From positions 13,299,556 to 13,363,555 of the forward strand of contig OX457027.1 in NCBI GenBank assembly GCA_949752745.1: a DNA stretch of 64,000 nucleotides, in the 5' to 3' direction. Position numbers and translations under genes: made by a program. Of this stretch, positions 37,652-50,856 are shown piece by piece (within the stretch, counting starts at the first letter, position 1; each line of letters starts with the position of its first letter). The notes below the pieces were generated by a model. It was not told the DNA's origin. It did no database searches and saw only the letters and a list, made by a program, of their open reading frames with translations. Source of the DNA: Protula sp. h YS-2021. Taxonomy: Eukaryota > Annelida > Polychaeta > Sabellida > Serpulidae.

Positions 37652-38450
37652 TGACATGGAAAGAGTTACGTATAATAAACATACTCAGATATTTTCTGTA
37701 CTATTTTTAATTGCAATTTAGTTTGCTATTTTTCTTCTAACATATTTTAGGAAGATGGATGAAATGCCAAAATGCAAACCTGTTTGCGAAAACGAAAAGC
37801 ACCTTGGCATGCAAAGAAGTATTAAACAGCTGAGGTATCGTCTTGAACAGAAAAGATAATTACTGGAAATTCAGTAAGAATGTGTCCAAATATAATACTA
37901 TATAAACCGCATTTATTCGGAACCGAAAGAAAAACGTGATAAGAAAATATTATAATTCCCAACTATTCTTTACCTGCATGTATTGATTCTTAAGACTGGT
38001 GACGTTTTGGTAATTTTGTTTGGACCTTTTTGATTTTGCCCACTTTGGTGTAACGTTCGAGAATTACTTCCGACTGCTTTGGTCGACCTAATATGTCAAT
38101 CACGCACTGATAGAAGTAATGGTGCCCTCCAGAGGTTTTCCAAGTACATTAGCAAAACATTTTATTCTCTATCAAAATTATCTGAACATTAATTAATGTA
38201 ACAGCGTCATATGCTAGGTCGAATAGTTTCAATGCAATGTTAGTCACTGAACTGAAAACAGCAGTGGTATAAGTTCATTTCAATGTTACAGTTTATCCCA
38301 TGTATGTTTAGAGAAGGTTTGTGGCAATCAATGTTTGTAATTTAGCAAGTCACATCGCTTCGGGCTTTAAGTGTACATACCTGAGTCGCCAGGACCGACG
38401 TATGCATCGTTAGTGTCGACTCGGTCGCCATCACCACGGTTTCCGTTACC
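37652..38450. other. Unannotated stretch
   Basis: Nothing recognised. Confidence 0.5.
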
Positions 38451-38454
38451 CTGG

Positions 38455-38580
38455 CCCGGCGTCGCCTCGATAACCGTCGTTAGGTCGCCGTCGTCCGGCT
38501 CAGTGTCGCCTCAATAATCGTCGTTTCGGTCGCCGTCACCTGGTCAGGTATTGTCTCGATAACCGTCGTTTCGGCTGCTT
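38455..38580. repeat. About 46-bp GC-rich tandem repeat, 2.7 units
   Basis: Units contain GTCGCCTCGATAACCGTCGT, then TCGGTCGCCGTC and a GG(C/T)CA-like junction. This is a GC island in AT-rich surroundings. Confidence 0.8.
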
Positions 38581-38806
38581 TACTATAAAGCAATTGACAT
38601 CATGTCGTAGAGACTGCAATAAAACACGATTGCATTTGCATTAATTGCAATATTTATTCACTCAAAATACGTAACGTTTTGTATTGATTGAAACTGTGTC
38701 AGTTTTACTTGTGTTCATAACCGCAAATTTACAGATTGCCTAAATCATCTTCAGACACTGCTTAGCTTCTAATTCCAGTCAAAACGTGAATTGTCTGAAT
38801 ATTTTA
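38581..38806. other. Unannotated stretch
   Basis: Nothing recognised. Confidence 0.5.
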
Positions 38807-39606
38807 GTCAACACACATATGGCCTGACCCGTACAGTCAACACACGAATTGAGTGATCCGCAAGTCAACACACGAATTGCCTGACCCGCACAGTGAACAC
38901 ACGAATTGCGTGACCCACACAGTCAACACACGAATTGCGTGACCCGCACAGTGAACACACGAATTGCGTGACCCACACAGTCACTACACGAATTGCGTGA
39001 CCCGCACAGTGAACACACGAATTGCGTGACCCACACAGTCAACACACGAATTGAGTGATCCGCAAGTCAACACACGAATTGCCTGACCCGCACAGTGAAC
39101 ACACGAATTGCGTGACCCACACAGTCAACACACGAATTGCGTGACCCGCACAGTCAACACACGAATTGCGTGACCCACACAGTCAACACACGAATTGCGT
39201 GACCCGCACAGTCAACACACGAATTGCGTGACCCGCACAGTGAACACACGAATCGCGTGACCCGCACAGTGAACACACGAATTGCGTGACCCGCACAGTG
39301 AACACATGAATCGCGTGACCCGCACAGTGAACACACGAATTGCGTGACCCACACAGTCAACACACGAATTGCGTGACCCGCACAGTGAACACACGAATTG
39401 CGTGACCCGCACAGTGAACACACGAATTGCGTGACCCACACAGTCAACACACGAATTGCGTGACCCGCACAGTGAACACACGAATTGCGTGACCCGCACA
39501 GTGAACACACGAATTGCCCGACTCGCACAGTCAAGAAACGAATTGCGTGATCCGCAAGTCAACACACAAATTGCCTGACCCGTATAGCCAACACACGAAT
39601 TTCCTG
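38807..39606. repeat. 29-bp minisatellite, about 27 units
   Basis: Unit GTGACCCGCACAGTGAACAC plus ACGAATTGC. Two subtypes, GCACAGTGAAC and ACACAGTCAAC, often alternate, giving a 58-base dimer. A longer block, from GAGTGATCCGCAAGTCAAC onward, occurs near 38850 and again near 39055. Confidence 0.96.
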
Positions 39607-39747
39607 AAAATTTCTGTCAATGCACACATTGACTGGATCCAGAGATTGACCGTAGGATATGCACACTTTAGCATCGCACCCATTCACGCACGGCACACGC
39701 TAGGGTAACGTGTTTTCCGACACTTTCTGATCAAGACTTCTCGACAG

Positions 39748-39842
39748 AATGCCATGGCCGAGAGTGTCAGAGGCGGAATCGAAGCCGAGAAGTGTCACAT
39801 GGCCGAGAGTGTCAGACGCGGAAGCCAAGCCGAGAAGTGCCA
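39748..39842. repeat. About 45-bp duplication
   Basis: ATGGCCGAGAGTGTCAGA followed by GCCGAGAAGTG occurs twice in tandem, at 39753 and 39799. Confidence 0.85.
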
Positions 39843-40290
39843 AATAAACGCCTTTGTTTCTAAAGCCTTAAAAGTGGCATTCAAAACTGTAAGAAGCTCT
39901 GTCTCTTCACTGTTCCTGTTCAACAGCGAGCAGGAATGGCAAGTGTGAAACGGTGGAAAGGAGATCGCCTGGGTAACTCTGTGTAACTCTTTCAAAGGTC
40001 AAGTGGTATTGGATCTAATTCACATGAAGTTGTGCTTGCCTGAGGGACAAGCCCAAAGACTCTACCAGCTTCATATTCAGTCAGAGCAGTGAAACTGGGT
40101 AATAAATTATCCCCTTCTCATATTTCATAACCAAAACAATTTTGTATGTGATTAACCTCATCCTTAAAATAATAGTTGTTAGCACGTAGTGCTTACATAT
40201 ATGTACACGATACACATGGTAAACAGGTAAGTCCCATTTATATCGCACCAGTTCGCCCGGGCATAACTGATATTCGTGGCTTATTGTGAC
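39843..40290. other. Unannotated stretch
   Basis: Nothing recognised. Confidence 0.5.
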
Positions 40291-40294
40291 ATCG

Positions 40295-40600
40295 GCATTT
40301 TAATCTTGAAATCAAAAATTCAGTCCAAGTGTTAAAATTATTGATATCAATAAACCATTTTTTTGCATCAATAATCAATTTTGTGCGCGCATAAGAAACC
40401 CTTTATTTTCACAATGAAGTGTTGACTTGATTTGATATCACGAATCTCGAGTATTTTTTAATCAGCTATTGTTTGAATGGTATTTTAAAAATATTCATAT
40501 TAAATTCAATTTCTGCAACCACTAAAAGCCCTGAAATTCATGATGTTAAGAAACCACTTTAGGATATCAAAAAACATTTTTTTTTTTCCGATATAAAAAA
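40295..40600. repeat. Short degenerate GATATC-type array
   Basis: It contains TTATTGATATCAATAAACC, TTTGATATCACGAATCTCG, GAATGGTATTTT and similar phrases, as in the 11079-11840 element. It probably represents a decayed or partial family member. Confidence 0.45.
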
Positions 40601-42238
40601 ATAAAGGAGTAAAATAGAAAACTTGTATTCCACAGACAGGAAAAACTGAAGATACAGCCAAATGGGAAACCTGGGGATATACCCACACTACAAATGGAAC
40701 CACGGTACAAACAGAACCACATTGCAACTAGAACCACTGAGCATCGTTGTTATAAAACAGATGACCTCTGCGAGATCTAACTGCTATGTATAAACACAAA
40801 GCGGAAGGATATTTTAAAAAATAGTTCCTATCTTTTATGAGTTCTATTTTCGCGGTATCCCCAGTGGGTGTGTGGAGTAAAAATGTGTTATACACAACAG
40901 ACCAAACCGCCGTAGAGATTGACTGTTGGACCACACCGCCATAGTTTCGTTTGAGGCGCCTGCCATTTTGAAAACCACCACAACAGGACCACGCCGGGTA
41001 TGCGGCCTCTTTAGTTCAGTACCATTGGTTGCCCGATTTCTGGGATTCCATTGTATTATGACCTTATCGTAAGAAAATATGTTTGTGATTTTCGGAAATT
41101 ATTAAAGATTCTGAAATATTTGGTCAAGTCCACAGATTCTATTTTTCAGTGTTTCAGACCGATGTCTCCTGAAATTGCCTAGATCAAAATTTCACAATTT
41201 TCTTAACTTTAATACGGCGCAGGTCAGCAAAATGGATTGGAGAGAACGGAGAAGAAATGGGTCCGATATTTTATTTAACGGATTATACTGTCTTGGAAAT
41301 CAAAACACAATTTATGTATCGGTTTTTTTTATTTTGTTTTCTTTTTGCAGATGTCCAATTTCTGAACAATGTGACTTTTAGTTACTCAGTCAAACCACCA
41401 GATAAACTACCCTGTACGAAATTTTCAAACATCATTCCATATTTTCGCATTCCATTCACAACGAGTCCTGCAACCTGAAAAAAAACAAAAACAAAACAAA
41501 AACGGAACAATTATCTTACAATTTTTCACCTAAGAAAATCAATCAGACACTTCATTTTTTTTACATCCTCACTCCTTACTCCTCAGACATTTTGCACTGT
41601 TATTCAGAGAGGCGAGGGTCCCTAAGTTTGGAGTTGCATGCGTGTATAGCCGCAATTGCCAAGCGCGCCCGGTATTCAATAAATGACAATGGAGGTCATT
41701 AGATTTTTTGACACTGGCTGCGTGCTCTGTTGTTGTTGTGCACAGAGCAAGAGTGATAACGGCAGGTGTGGGCTTCACTGAATCGAGACGTGTGAGGTCA
41801 GTTCTTTGTAGAAACCAATTTTGGGGCTTTGACTCTGTTTCACAAATAAAGGAAGAAAATGCATTATGCAAAATTAAAATTAGCATTAAAAACAGATGCA
41901 TTCTGCATGAAGATAGATAGCTGACCTCCTGCAGATTTCGGGAGTGGATTGGAGAAGTGGAGGGGGTGGGGGAGGAATATCGTTTTCTTCCTGTACGTAT
42001 TTGTTAAGGTTGACAGCTGTGTACTAAGTGAAGTAACATGCGCATGACGCGTATGGCGCGCATGACGCTATGGCGCGTATGGGTAGTAAGCGGAAGAAGG
42101 GAGCGGTACTGGGGGTCCCGCATAAAACATCAGTTTAATGTATTTAATACGATACCTAGTGTAAAATAAAACTACTGAAAAGAAATATATTTGGACCTGC
42201 CGAGTCTACATATCTGGATGTGAGGGAGTCGGTATGCA
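40601..42238. other. Unannotated stretch
   Basis: Open frames of up to 110 codons have no recognised domain. A short GCGCATGACGC-type duplication lies at about 42040-42085. Confidence 0.5.
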
Positions 42239-42795
42239 GACAACTCGCAACTGACAACTCGCATCTAGACAACTCGCAACTGACAACTCGCATCTAGGCA
42301 ACTCGCAACTGACAACTCGCAACTAGTCAACTCGCAACTGGGCAACTCGCAACTAAATGAAAAAGTGGACAACTCGCAACTTGTGAAATCTCCGTAAATG
42401 CTCATGTCTCATTAATGCAGATTAAAATCTAATTTTTGCGAATCCACAGCGTTCTCCGTGAAATTAACAGTGTGTCTAATTAATGCAACTCATGAAATCT
42501 GCGTAAATACTCGTGTCTTATTATTTGAAATGGCGGTGAGAAGCTCACGGATTATCAGATTAAATTTAAATTTGCATACGACAAAAGAACTTTTGCAGCC
42601 CGCCATTCCACATCCTTGATCTCTTAAACGTTGATGCACAGTTTGCACGGAGTTATCCGCACAGATTCGAAATCACGGTAGGAATTCTAGAGATTAGCAA
42701 CCTGAGCGAACTTTCCTGCCCCCCCCCCCCAAACAAAAAAGTTGTGATTTGTCCACTTTTTCATTTAGTTGCGAGTTGTCCAATTGCGAGTTGTC
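42239..42795. mobile_element. Inverted-repeat element with tandem GACAACTCGCAA ends
   Basis: The left end carries about eight copies of ACAACTCGCAACT (42239-42380). The right end carries the inverse GCGAGTTGTC twice (about 42770-42795). ACTAAATGAAAAAGTGGACAA on the left is matched in reverse by TTGTCCACTTTTTCATTTAG on the right. The 370-base interior is non-coding. This is a MITE-like element whose terminal repeat has expanded as a satellite on one side. Confidence 0.65.
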
Positions 42796-45645
42796 GTGGA
42801 TTCGAGTCTGCCTTTGAAATATACATGTAGTTACCGTTTCGTGGTGTGTATGTAGACATTTATTGGCAAATTTTTAAAATTGATGAGTTGAAAGTCAAAT
42901 TTTAAAAATATCGGTCTTTAAAATACCAAACATTACAAGAAAATTTAACACGTTTCTTTTTTTCAGGGAATTCATTGTTTTTTTGGTGTTTTATGTGGTG
43001 TTTGGTGAAATACAGTAAAAAAACATTAAGATTTCATTAACACACCTGATTTTTTAAAGAAAATTTAGTTGTTATTCACGACAAAAATGCCTTGATTTAA
43101 GCATTTTTTTAACAGTCTGTAGTACCATAAGATTATTTGTTGTTGATTTTTTACTCGATATGAAATGTCTAAGTGTAATTCTACTTGTCTAGCTGCATGC
43201 ATTTTATTCTCTTTTTCCATTTTTTCTCTTTCTTTCTTTTTTTTTTTTTTTTTTTTTGTCTCGTGACATGCATAATAGCTATGGGGTAGAATCGATACCG
43301 AATCGATTTATAGCGTTGTACCTGATTTTTGACAATTCGGGTTTGTCTCTGCTTCAGCAACTCAATTCAAATATTGTGACACAAACGTTAATTACAACCC
43401 ATACCTTTAAGTGGTTTATGGACACAATTCCTTGCTCGGGTCAGGGGGGACAATAGAGGTTGCCTCGGGACTTGTCCGTGCGGTCGTTGTTTGACGGTGC
43501 GCCGCCTCAAGTCAACCATTTATTAAAACACAGTAATTGGTGTAATTATTGGCGTGCTAAAACTGAAAAAAAAAAACAAGGACTAGTTCCGTGCTGTATT
43601 TTCACGCAACTGAGCAGAATTGTTGACAGCATTCCTTGAATAAAATTAAATTGCGAGTGGAAAAAAATTAACGAATTTCCGTGGAACATACCAGACTATC
43701 TGAGATACGCATGTAAATCAAATAATTTACTACAGGTGAAATTCGCCAGCTTTGAAAGAATGTACTTCGCTGCATTTCGAAAAGGTTTCAGATAGGTGTT
43801 GTTTATTTACTTGTCTGTTTATTAATTTATTAAATCATCTTTTTGGAAATGTGTTATTAACATGTCGCTTTATAAATTTAATTCAAGTTACAGCTGCATG
43901 AATTTGTTTAGGGCTCCAGGAAAATATTATTTAAATATTAAAGCTGGTGTTTATGGATTCAGATTAATATTGGGGGCAAACTGGGGAGACCCTACAAACA
44001 GGTGCTTTTGAAGCACAGTTAGTGATCGTATTCCTTGTACATTACACACGTTTTCTCTGAGGAATTCAGTGACGTATAGCATTCAAGGTATGATATCTTA
44101 TCAATGCGAAAATGAGATAACTTTATTTAAAAAAAAAAAAAAAGCGATTTTGCTCAGGCTTCCACTGGCTACAAAAGAGGGAGCACATAGAATTCATAAT
44201 ACAGCACTTATACAAAATGTTCACTCTTTTATTATCTGGCACATTTGACACTGCGCAGTTGATTCTACGGTTTGCGGCTTCTCTTCAGTGCCACCTTTTT
44301 TTCAGCCAAACTGGTCGACTTTGGAACGTAAAGTGTTGACAACCACCCCCCACCCCCACCCCCTGCCCCCCCCCCCCCATACTCACAAAGTAGAATCTTG
44401 TTGTGTTGACAGTAACCTGTAGAAATGTCCTCCGCGATTAAGCCAACAGGGACAATTCTTGTTTTTGCCTTTTGACTTGTGACTCTTAGCTTAATTAACT
44501 TGAATAAAACTCTCAATCGAGATATTATTTAGTCTTTTCTTTGCAACAGAATGGCAGATCAATTTAACCAGACACTTTCTCTCTTAAACGCCGCGTAAAG
44601 GACAGGGCTGCATGCTTCTTGCTTCGTTAGGAGACATCACCGAGCCATCACTGAACCAAAACGGATTTCCGAAACGGACTGCAAATATACTAGTACTCTG
44701 ATTTCTGTACTTGAAAAAAGGCAGTACGTTCTCCTTTTTGAATTGAAAAAAGCTGCTGCGGGTACCCGTTCTCGGATACTGGAAAATTGCAAACGAGTAA
44801 ACGCAATATGTTTCTCTCAGTTGTACATCAATGTCACGTGATTCACCACTCAAAATAAACAGGAGACTTGGGCACCAAAAGCCCATTTTTTTGCTGTTCA
44901 TATCAGCAGACGTACTGCTTTTAGCTCTATCGCAAACGGCTAACAAATACGTCACATTTTACTCAATGACTTCCGTTGCCTCCGTCATAGTCATTCAGCG
45001 TCACTATCAGCTGTCCAGCCAGGCAAATCACGTGCATTAAGGATCACCCGTTAATACAGCGCTGTCATATAAAGAAAATGTTTTACAGGAAAAATGATAT
45101 CGTGATATTAGATTTAAATACGACGTCAGCGAATAATGGCAAGAGTCACCACTATTTTCCTGTTGGCTGTGTTGAGGGAAAGCCTGCTTCCGAGCACCTG
45201 CCGTTAGCCAGTCGGGTGGTGATGTCATTTATCTTCTAATCTAACGACCTTTATAGCTCCTAATTGGTATATTGCTGTGCATTATTTCGTTGCGGAATGG
45301 ATGCTCGGCATGAACCCAGCTCCTTGTAAGGAATCGAAGTGCTGGTTTGGCCGCCTGTGTTTGCCAATTGCTCGTGAGTTGAAATGACTTTCCTTCTTTG
45401 GTTTGATAATTAGGCAACATCTTACCCTGACATGACAACAGTTAAATTAAGCACGCAGTGCCCACAGTGTAGAATAAATGTCTGCTGGCTGTTTTTTGTG
45501 GGGGTGGGGTGGGGTGGGGGGTTGTTACAGAAAGTTTATTGCTACAAGCGGTGCTTTTGGTTAAGCATGAAACCAACGTAACGACGGAAGGACGTCAAAA
45601 AAGGAGTGTTTCTAATTACTGCGCTAAGTATTATCGGATGGGATG
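42796..45645. other. Long unannotated stretch
   Basis: It includes a poly-T run at 43237-43257 and a C-rich run at 44340-44380. A 123-codon minus frame at 44584-44955 has no recognised domain or splice context, so it is not called. Confidence 0.5.
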
Positions 45646-45649
45646 TTTT

Positions 45650-45845
45650 CATCTGTCAACAGAGGACGGATTCGCCAGGCAAGAGGGGGACGGATTCGTA
45701 TGGCAACAGGGGACGGATTCGTCTGGGAATAGGGGGACGGATTCGTATGGCAACAGGGGACGGATGGATTCGTCGGGCAAGAGGGGGACGGATTCGTCTG
45801 GCAACAGGGGACGGATGTCTTCATCTAACAACAGGGGACGGGCGT
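45650..45845. repeat. About 25-bp minisatellite, eight units
   Basis: Units of the form GGACGGATTCGTCTGGCAAC followed by AGGGG, with variable G-run length. Confidence 0.92.
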
Positions 45846-47715
45846 CTCCTAATTTTCACAAAGAAAACCAAATATAGAACTTACAGTGAAAGCACAAAAA
45901 CAGAAACCCAATCAGACAGGGAAATAAATAATATAATAAATAACAGTGGTTTGAAGGGTCTCGCATTCCCTTCATTTGCGATGGCTTTCCTTCGTTTCCC
46001 CTAACTTTCTTACTGGTACCCCAGTTCTTCTTAGGCTAGGGGACCAATAATTGCGGTATTTCATAGGTAATTGCTTTTTATGCTAAATAAATTAATTTTA
46101 AAGCTTAGCGTACGTGCATTTTAAATCCTACGTAGGTTACTGGTTGATAAAAAAAATGCCAGTTAAAAAATAACTAACATACTTCACGTAGTTTCTGAAC
46201 TAGCAAGAAAGATAAAATCAAGCTTGGGAGTGTCCCACCTTATTGTGCGGTTAATGAGACGTACAAGAGTGAAATCCTGGGCTGCTTTTGAGTGCTTTCA
46301 TAGATCAATATCAAACGGAAGATGAGAAGATTGTGCACCGGATTGCGGATATCATCACATGGCAGGAGACCCGTTGCTCCGGATTCGCCAACAAGATGTT
46401 CTTTCCTTTTGGTTTTCCTCCCGATATCCTTAATATAATAGCTGTAGGAACTGGCAGCGACAGTCTGTTAGCAAACTAACGACATAACTTAAAGAGCCTG
46501 CATTAGGAAAATAGGCGTGATTGGTACATAAGGTAGAGAGCTTGAATGGCATAAAAGAGCCCTTGGGTGTCACCAATGGATCTATTGATAGTGTGCTAAT
46601 GGAAAGCTCATGTTTTGCACTGTGATTGCTACCCCTTAGTTTCATAGCTCTGAAAGGAGAAAACAAGACCCTTGTTACAGGTGACTGAAGTAGGTTTGAG
46701 TTGATTGAATATAAAAGCCCTTCCTGAATATGATAAAATAAATCAACTACATTCTATTGTTTAACTGAAGCTAGTTTTTCTCGCCTATATAAGACGACAG
46801 CCATGTTTTGGCTAATAAAATAATTACTGTACAGTTTGTAATAATTGCATGAAGTGGACACTTGTAGCCGTTCGCGAGGATAAACATATACTCCACAATA
46901 ATTCCCTGCATTTCCATGTTTTAAAAAATAAAATCTCGATAGTAACATGATACCGTATTAAAAACAAACCAGAATTATCTCTTTTATAAGATTTAACATA
47001 GAAATTAATGACCGAAATAAAGAGAAGAACCCATTTTGAAAGTTCTGCTCTAGGCATCTCGTGATAAGTACGTCAAATCGCGTCTGCACGAGATTTGCAG
47101 TACGCGGGTGAAACATGATGATCTTCTCAACGTTTATGAAGTAGTTATTATCATGAAAGTGATTTCTATCATGAATTATCTAATGGATGTCACATTAAGA
47201 ACCAGAATTCTTACAATTGTTCAACAAAATCACGTTAACGTCTTGCAAAGCCTAGATTTAATTAAGATGTGATATTTGGGTCTTTAAAGACTAACTTTGA
47301 GTATTCCCACAGGAAGTCAATTTCTTGTCACGAAGGGAATCTTATGACAAAGGGTTCTATTGTGGCAGCAAACTGAGGTGCCATCGTTGTGTGAATGAGT
47401 TAATGCAGAAAAGAAGTCGTTTTAATAACACAGCGATGATCCAATTTTCTTCCATGATCCGTGAATAGTCACAGACACGCAAAATCCAACTGTTGTTATG
47501 GCGCGCATATGCTAGGCAACGGGGCGATACGATGCATAACATTCATTGAAATATACAGTGAACACGCTCTGGTTTGGTTCTAACATCCTCCATTACGGTC
47601 TTCGCATGGCATTTTGGTGAAATTTATTTCCAGCTGCGTTGTGCAGTTTCCAAGAACTTGGATAGCTGAGTCAGAGATGGGACCGGCAAGACACATGTAA
47701 ACACCAGGTGGAAAT
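45846..47715. other. Unannotated stretch
   Basis: No gene was recognised; the longest frames are under 80 codons once those running out of the minisatellite are ignored. Confidence 0.5.
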
Positions 47716-47717
47716 AT

Positions 47718-48845
47718 ATGGGCTTCTGATGCACTCAATAACACAGACATGGGCTTTTACTGCACTCGGTGACACATACATCGGCTTCTGCTGCACTCGG
47801 TGACTAAGACATAGGCTTCTGCTGCACTCGGTGACACAGACATCGGCTTCTGCTGCACTCGGTAACACAGACATCGGTTTCTGCTGCACTCGGTAACACA
47901 GACATCGGGTTCTGCTGCACTCGGTAACACAGACATCGGTTTCTGCTGCACTCGGTAACACAGACATCGGCTTCTGCTGCACTCGGTAACACAGACATCG
48001 GCTTCTGCTGCACCCGGTGACCAGATATCGGCTTCTGCTGCACTCGGTGACCAGGCATCGGCTTCTGCTGCACTCGGTAACACAGACATCGGCTTCTGCT
48101 GCACTCGGTAACACAGACATCGGGTTCTGCTGCACTCGGTAACACAGACATCGGGTTCTGCTGCACTCGGTAACACAGACATCGGTTTCTGCTGCACTCG
48201 GTAACACAGACATCGGGTTCTGCTGCACTCGGTAACACAGACATCGGTTTCTGCTGCACTCGGTAACACAGACATCGGTTTCTGCTGCACTCGGTAACAC
48301 AGACATCGGGTTCTGCTGCACTCGGTAACACAGACATCGGTTTCTGCTGCACTCGGTAACACAGACATCGGTTTCTGCTGCACTCGGTAACACAGACATC
48401 GGCTTCTGCTGCACCCGGTGACCAGATATCGGCTTCTGCTGCACTCGGTGACCAGGCATCGGCTTCTGCTGCACTCGGTGACACATACATCGGTTTCTGC
48501 TGCACTCGGTAACACAGACATCGGCTTCTGCTGCACTCGGTAACACAGGCATGGGCTTCTGCTGCACTCGGTGACAGACATCGGCTTCTGCTGCACTCGG
48601 TGACACATACATCGGCTTCTGCTGCACTCGGTAACACAGACATCGGTTTCTGCTGCACTCGGTAACACAGACATCGGTTTCTGCTGCACTCGGTAACAAA
48701 GACATCGGCTTCTGCTGCACTCGGTAACACAGACATGGGCTTCTTCTACACTCGGTGACACAGACAGGGGCTTCTGTTGAACTCGATGAGGCAGACAGGG
48801 GCTTCTGTTGAACTCGATGACACAGACATGGGCTTCTTTTTAACT
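47718..48845. repeat. 31-bp minisatellite, about 36 units
   Basis: Unit GGCTTCTGCTGCACTCGGTA plus ACACAGACATC, with small length variants (ACCAGATATC, GTGACAGACATC). Blocks repeat at higher order; for example, the pair of ACCAG variants occurs near 48020 and again near 48420. The unit has no stop in any minus frame and its length is not a multiple of 3, so three overlapping minus frames of 310-406 codons arise. All encode the same 31-residue cycle. Confidence 0.97.
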
Positions 48846-49205
48846 GTATGGGAGACATATCCCAGTAGATATTCAGAATCTTTCTTTGCATTCTTCAATT
48901 TTCATCTTATTTCTGAAATCTGAATTATGAATGAAATCGGTTTCCAGAATGTGAGAGGGGCTGCGGACGGTGTGAATGCGGGCGTCAAATGAGCTTTTAC
49001 AATTAACACTGTGGACTTGTACTAAGCATTCGGGACTGTGATCCCCGCTCTGATGTGGAGTATTAAATACAGAGAGTGTGCGATCTCAATTTCACTTGCG
49101 TGATTGGTTGGCCACAAGATGGCCGGCGTCATCCGTCCTGAACACCCATACCTTTTCCAGTGGTATTTGCCTCTTGAAGAGAATTGTACATTACTGAACA
49201 GAGCA
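48846..49205. other. Unannotated stretch
   Basis: Nothing recognised. Confidence 0.5.
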
Positions 49206-49209
49206 GACT

Positions 49210-49520
49210 GAAGACGCACTTTTCCCGCTAAATGAGGGGAGATTCTCCAACTAAACGAGGGGGATTCTCCAACTAAGCGAGAGGTATCCTCCTGACAACT
49301 CCAGCTGAGCGAGGAGGATTCTCCTAACAAACAAAGCGACTTCTCCACTAAACGAGGGGGATTCTCGTGACAAACAAGGCAACTACTTCAGGTAAACGAG
49401 GCGAATCCTTCTGACAAACAAGGCAACTTCTCCAGCTGAACAAGGAGGATTCTACTGACAACCAAAGCTAAACAATCCTGACAAACAAGGCGACTTCTTT
49501 CGCTCTCTAGAGGGCGACTT
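49210..49520. repeat. Degenerate tandem repeat of about 40 bp
   Basis: Phrases like AACGAGGGGGATTCTC, CTGACAAACAAGGC and GACTTCTCCA recur with many indels. It is an old minisatellite. Confidence 0.75.
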
Positions 49521-49524
49521 TATT

Positions 49525-50347
49525 TGAGGGCGATTTCTCCTGGACTCACATTTTTGCCATGGTCTTTACATCTACATTTTAGATACATTTTTTTCAAAAG
49601 TATATTCGCAAAAATTTAGGATACAATACATGAAGCCTGTTCAAGCCACTCATACGTCAGTCACAAGGAGTAATGTTACACCGAGGACAGTATACCATCT
49701 GTGAAATCAGTACATATCCGGTCTGGTGCGATTCCACGTGAATGACACGAAGCTCCATCACACTGAGGCAATGTGCTATCAGTTCTGCGGTTGTCTTACT
49801 TCCGGTGTGGCTAGTGTATCCCAAATAATTCCACTAATTTCACTAATTTTCCAGTTCCAGAATTCATACATTTCCGACGATTAACCCGATAGGCTGTCAC
49901 ACTGTATACTAATACTTCACAATTCTTTCAATATAAACTTACGCATTTATAAGTACAAGACTATCAGATCGTAAAGGATTTGCCTGTGTAGTAATCCAGA
50001 CTGCCATTTAGAGAATGAAAAACAATATTAAGCTACCTTATACAAGTTAAGGTTCATTATGAAAGAAAATTCTTGATACTTTTGGACAACAAATATAGTA
50101 AAAATGACAGCAAACAATTTCGACGACGAACTTTCTTTCCCCACATGAATCTGTTTATGGGAGTGGGGGTGGGGTACCTGGGTGTTAAAAAATAAAATAT
50201 ATGCTGTGTTGTTAAGAATTGCAATGCTTTTGTATTAATTTTACCTAACAGTTCGACAAAACAATCACAATGTTTATCTGAAAGCCCTAAACTGTAAAAA
50301 AAGCAATGTTTAGATGCATTGAAGGTTTCTCAGGGGCATCGATCAGA
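49525..50347. other. Unannotated stretch
   Basis: Nothing recognised. Confidence 0.5.
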
Positions 50348-50856
50348 CCGGTGTAACAGTATATTTTGCCCCCCTGTACAGTTCCCCCACCCCCCAGTGG
50401 GTGGAAGATAGACTAGGCTATCTTCCTCCCCACCCCCTCCCCACCTGATATTTTTTGCTCCCCCTATTGGTATCACTGTCTAAAAGGAAGGTGAAGTTGA
50501 ACATACAAGAAAGCGCTTCTTGGATAATGTGGATGTTATTTATGATAATCTTAGAGATCAGGTGTATTTACCTGGGCTCTCTAAAATGCTAAAAAGGATA
50601 TTAAGACAAAAAATACTTTCTGATCAAGGATGCTTTTTAATATTTTGTTTGAATTATGTTGAATTTGGTCAATAAAGTAGTTCAAGATAGTTTTATGCAG
50701 TTTAAGTGAATCCATTTATTCTCATGAACAAATATTATCAAACATATTTACACGCAAAGAAGTTGGAGGGGGAGGGCTAAATATACCCAGGGGGGAGATA
50801 ACCTAGCAAAACTTCCTGTACAGGGAAGGGGGGAGTAAGATAGCCTGCTACACCGG
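50348..50856. mobile_element. Inverted-repeat MITE-like element, 509 bp
   Basis: The ends are CCGGTGTA (50348-50355) and TACACCGG (50849-50856). Subterminal C-rich blocks with CTGTACAG, GGCTATCTT and CTCCCCCC recur in inverted, slightly shuffled order over about 100 bases on each side. No ORF and no clear target duplication was seen. Confidence 0.6.

Noticed and set aside
38807..39606. CRISPR-like array
   Set aside because: The units are contiguous without unique spacers and the genome is eukaryotic.
44584..44955. 123-codon minus-strand frame as a gene
   Set aside because: No known motif and no supporting signals were seen; the length is not exceptional for a 64-kb window.
47671..48891. 406-codon minus-strand frame
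   Set aside because: It is a product of the stop-free 31-bp minisatellite; three overlapping frames give the same peptide cycle.
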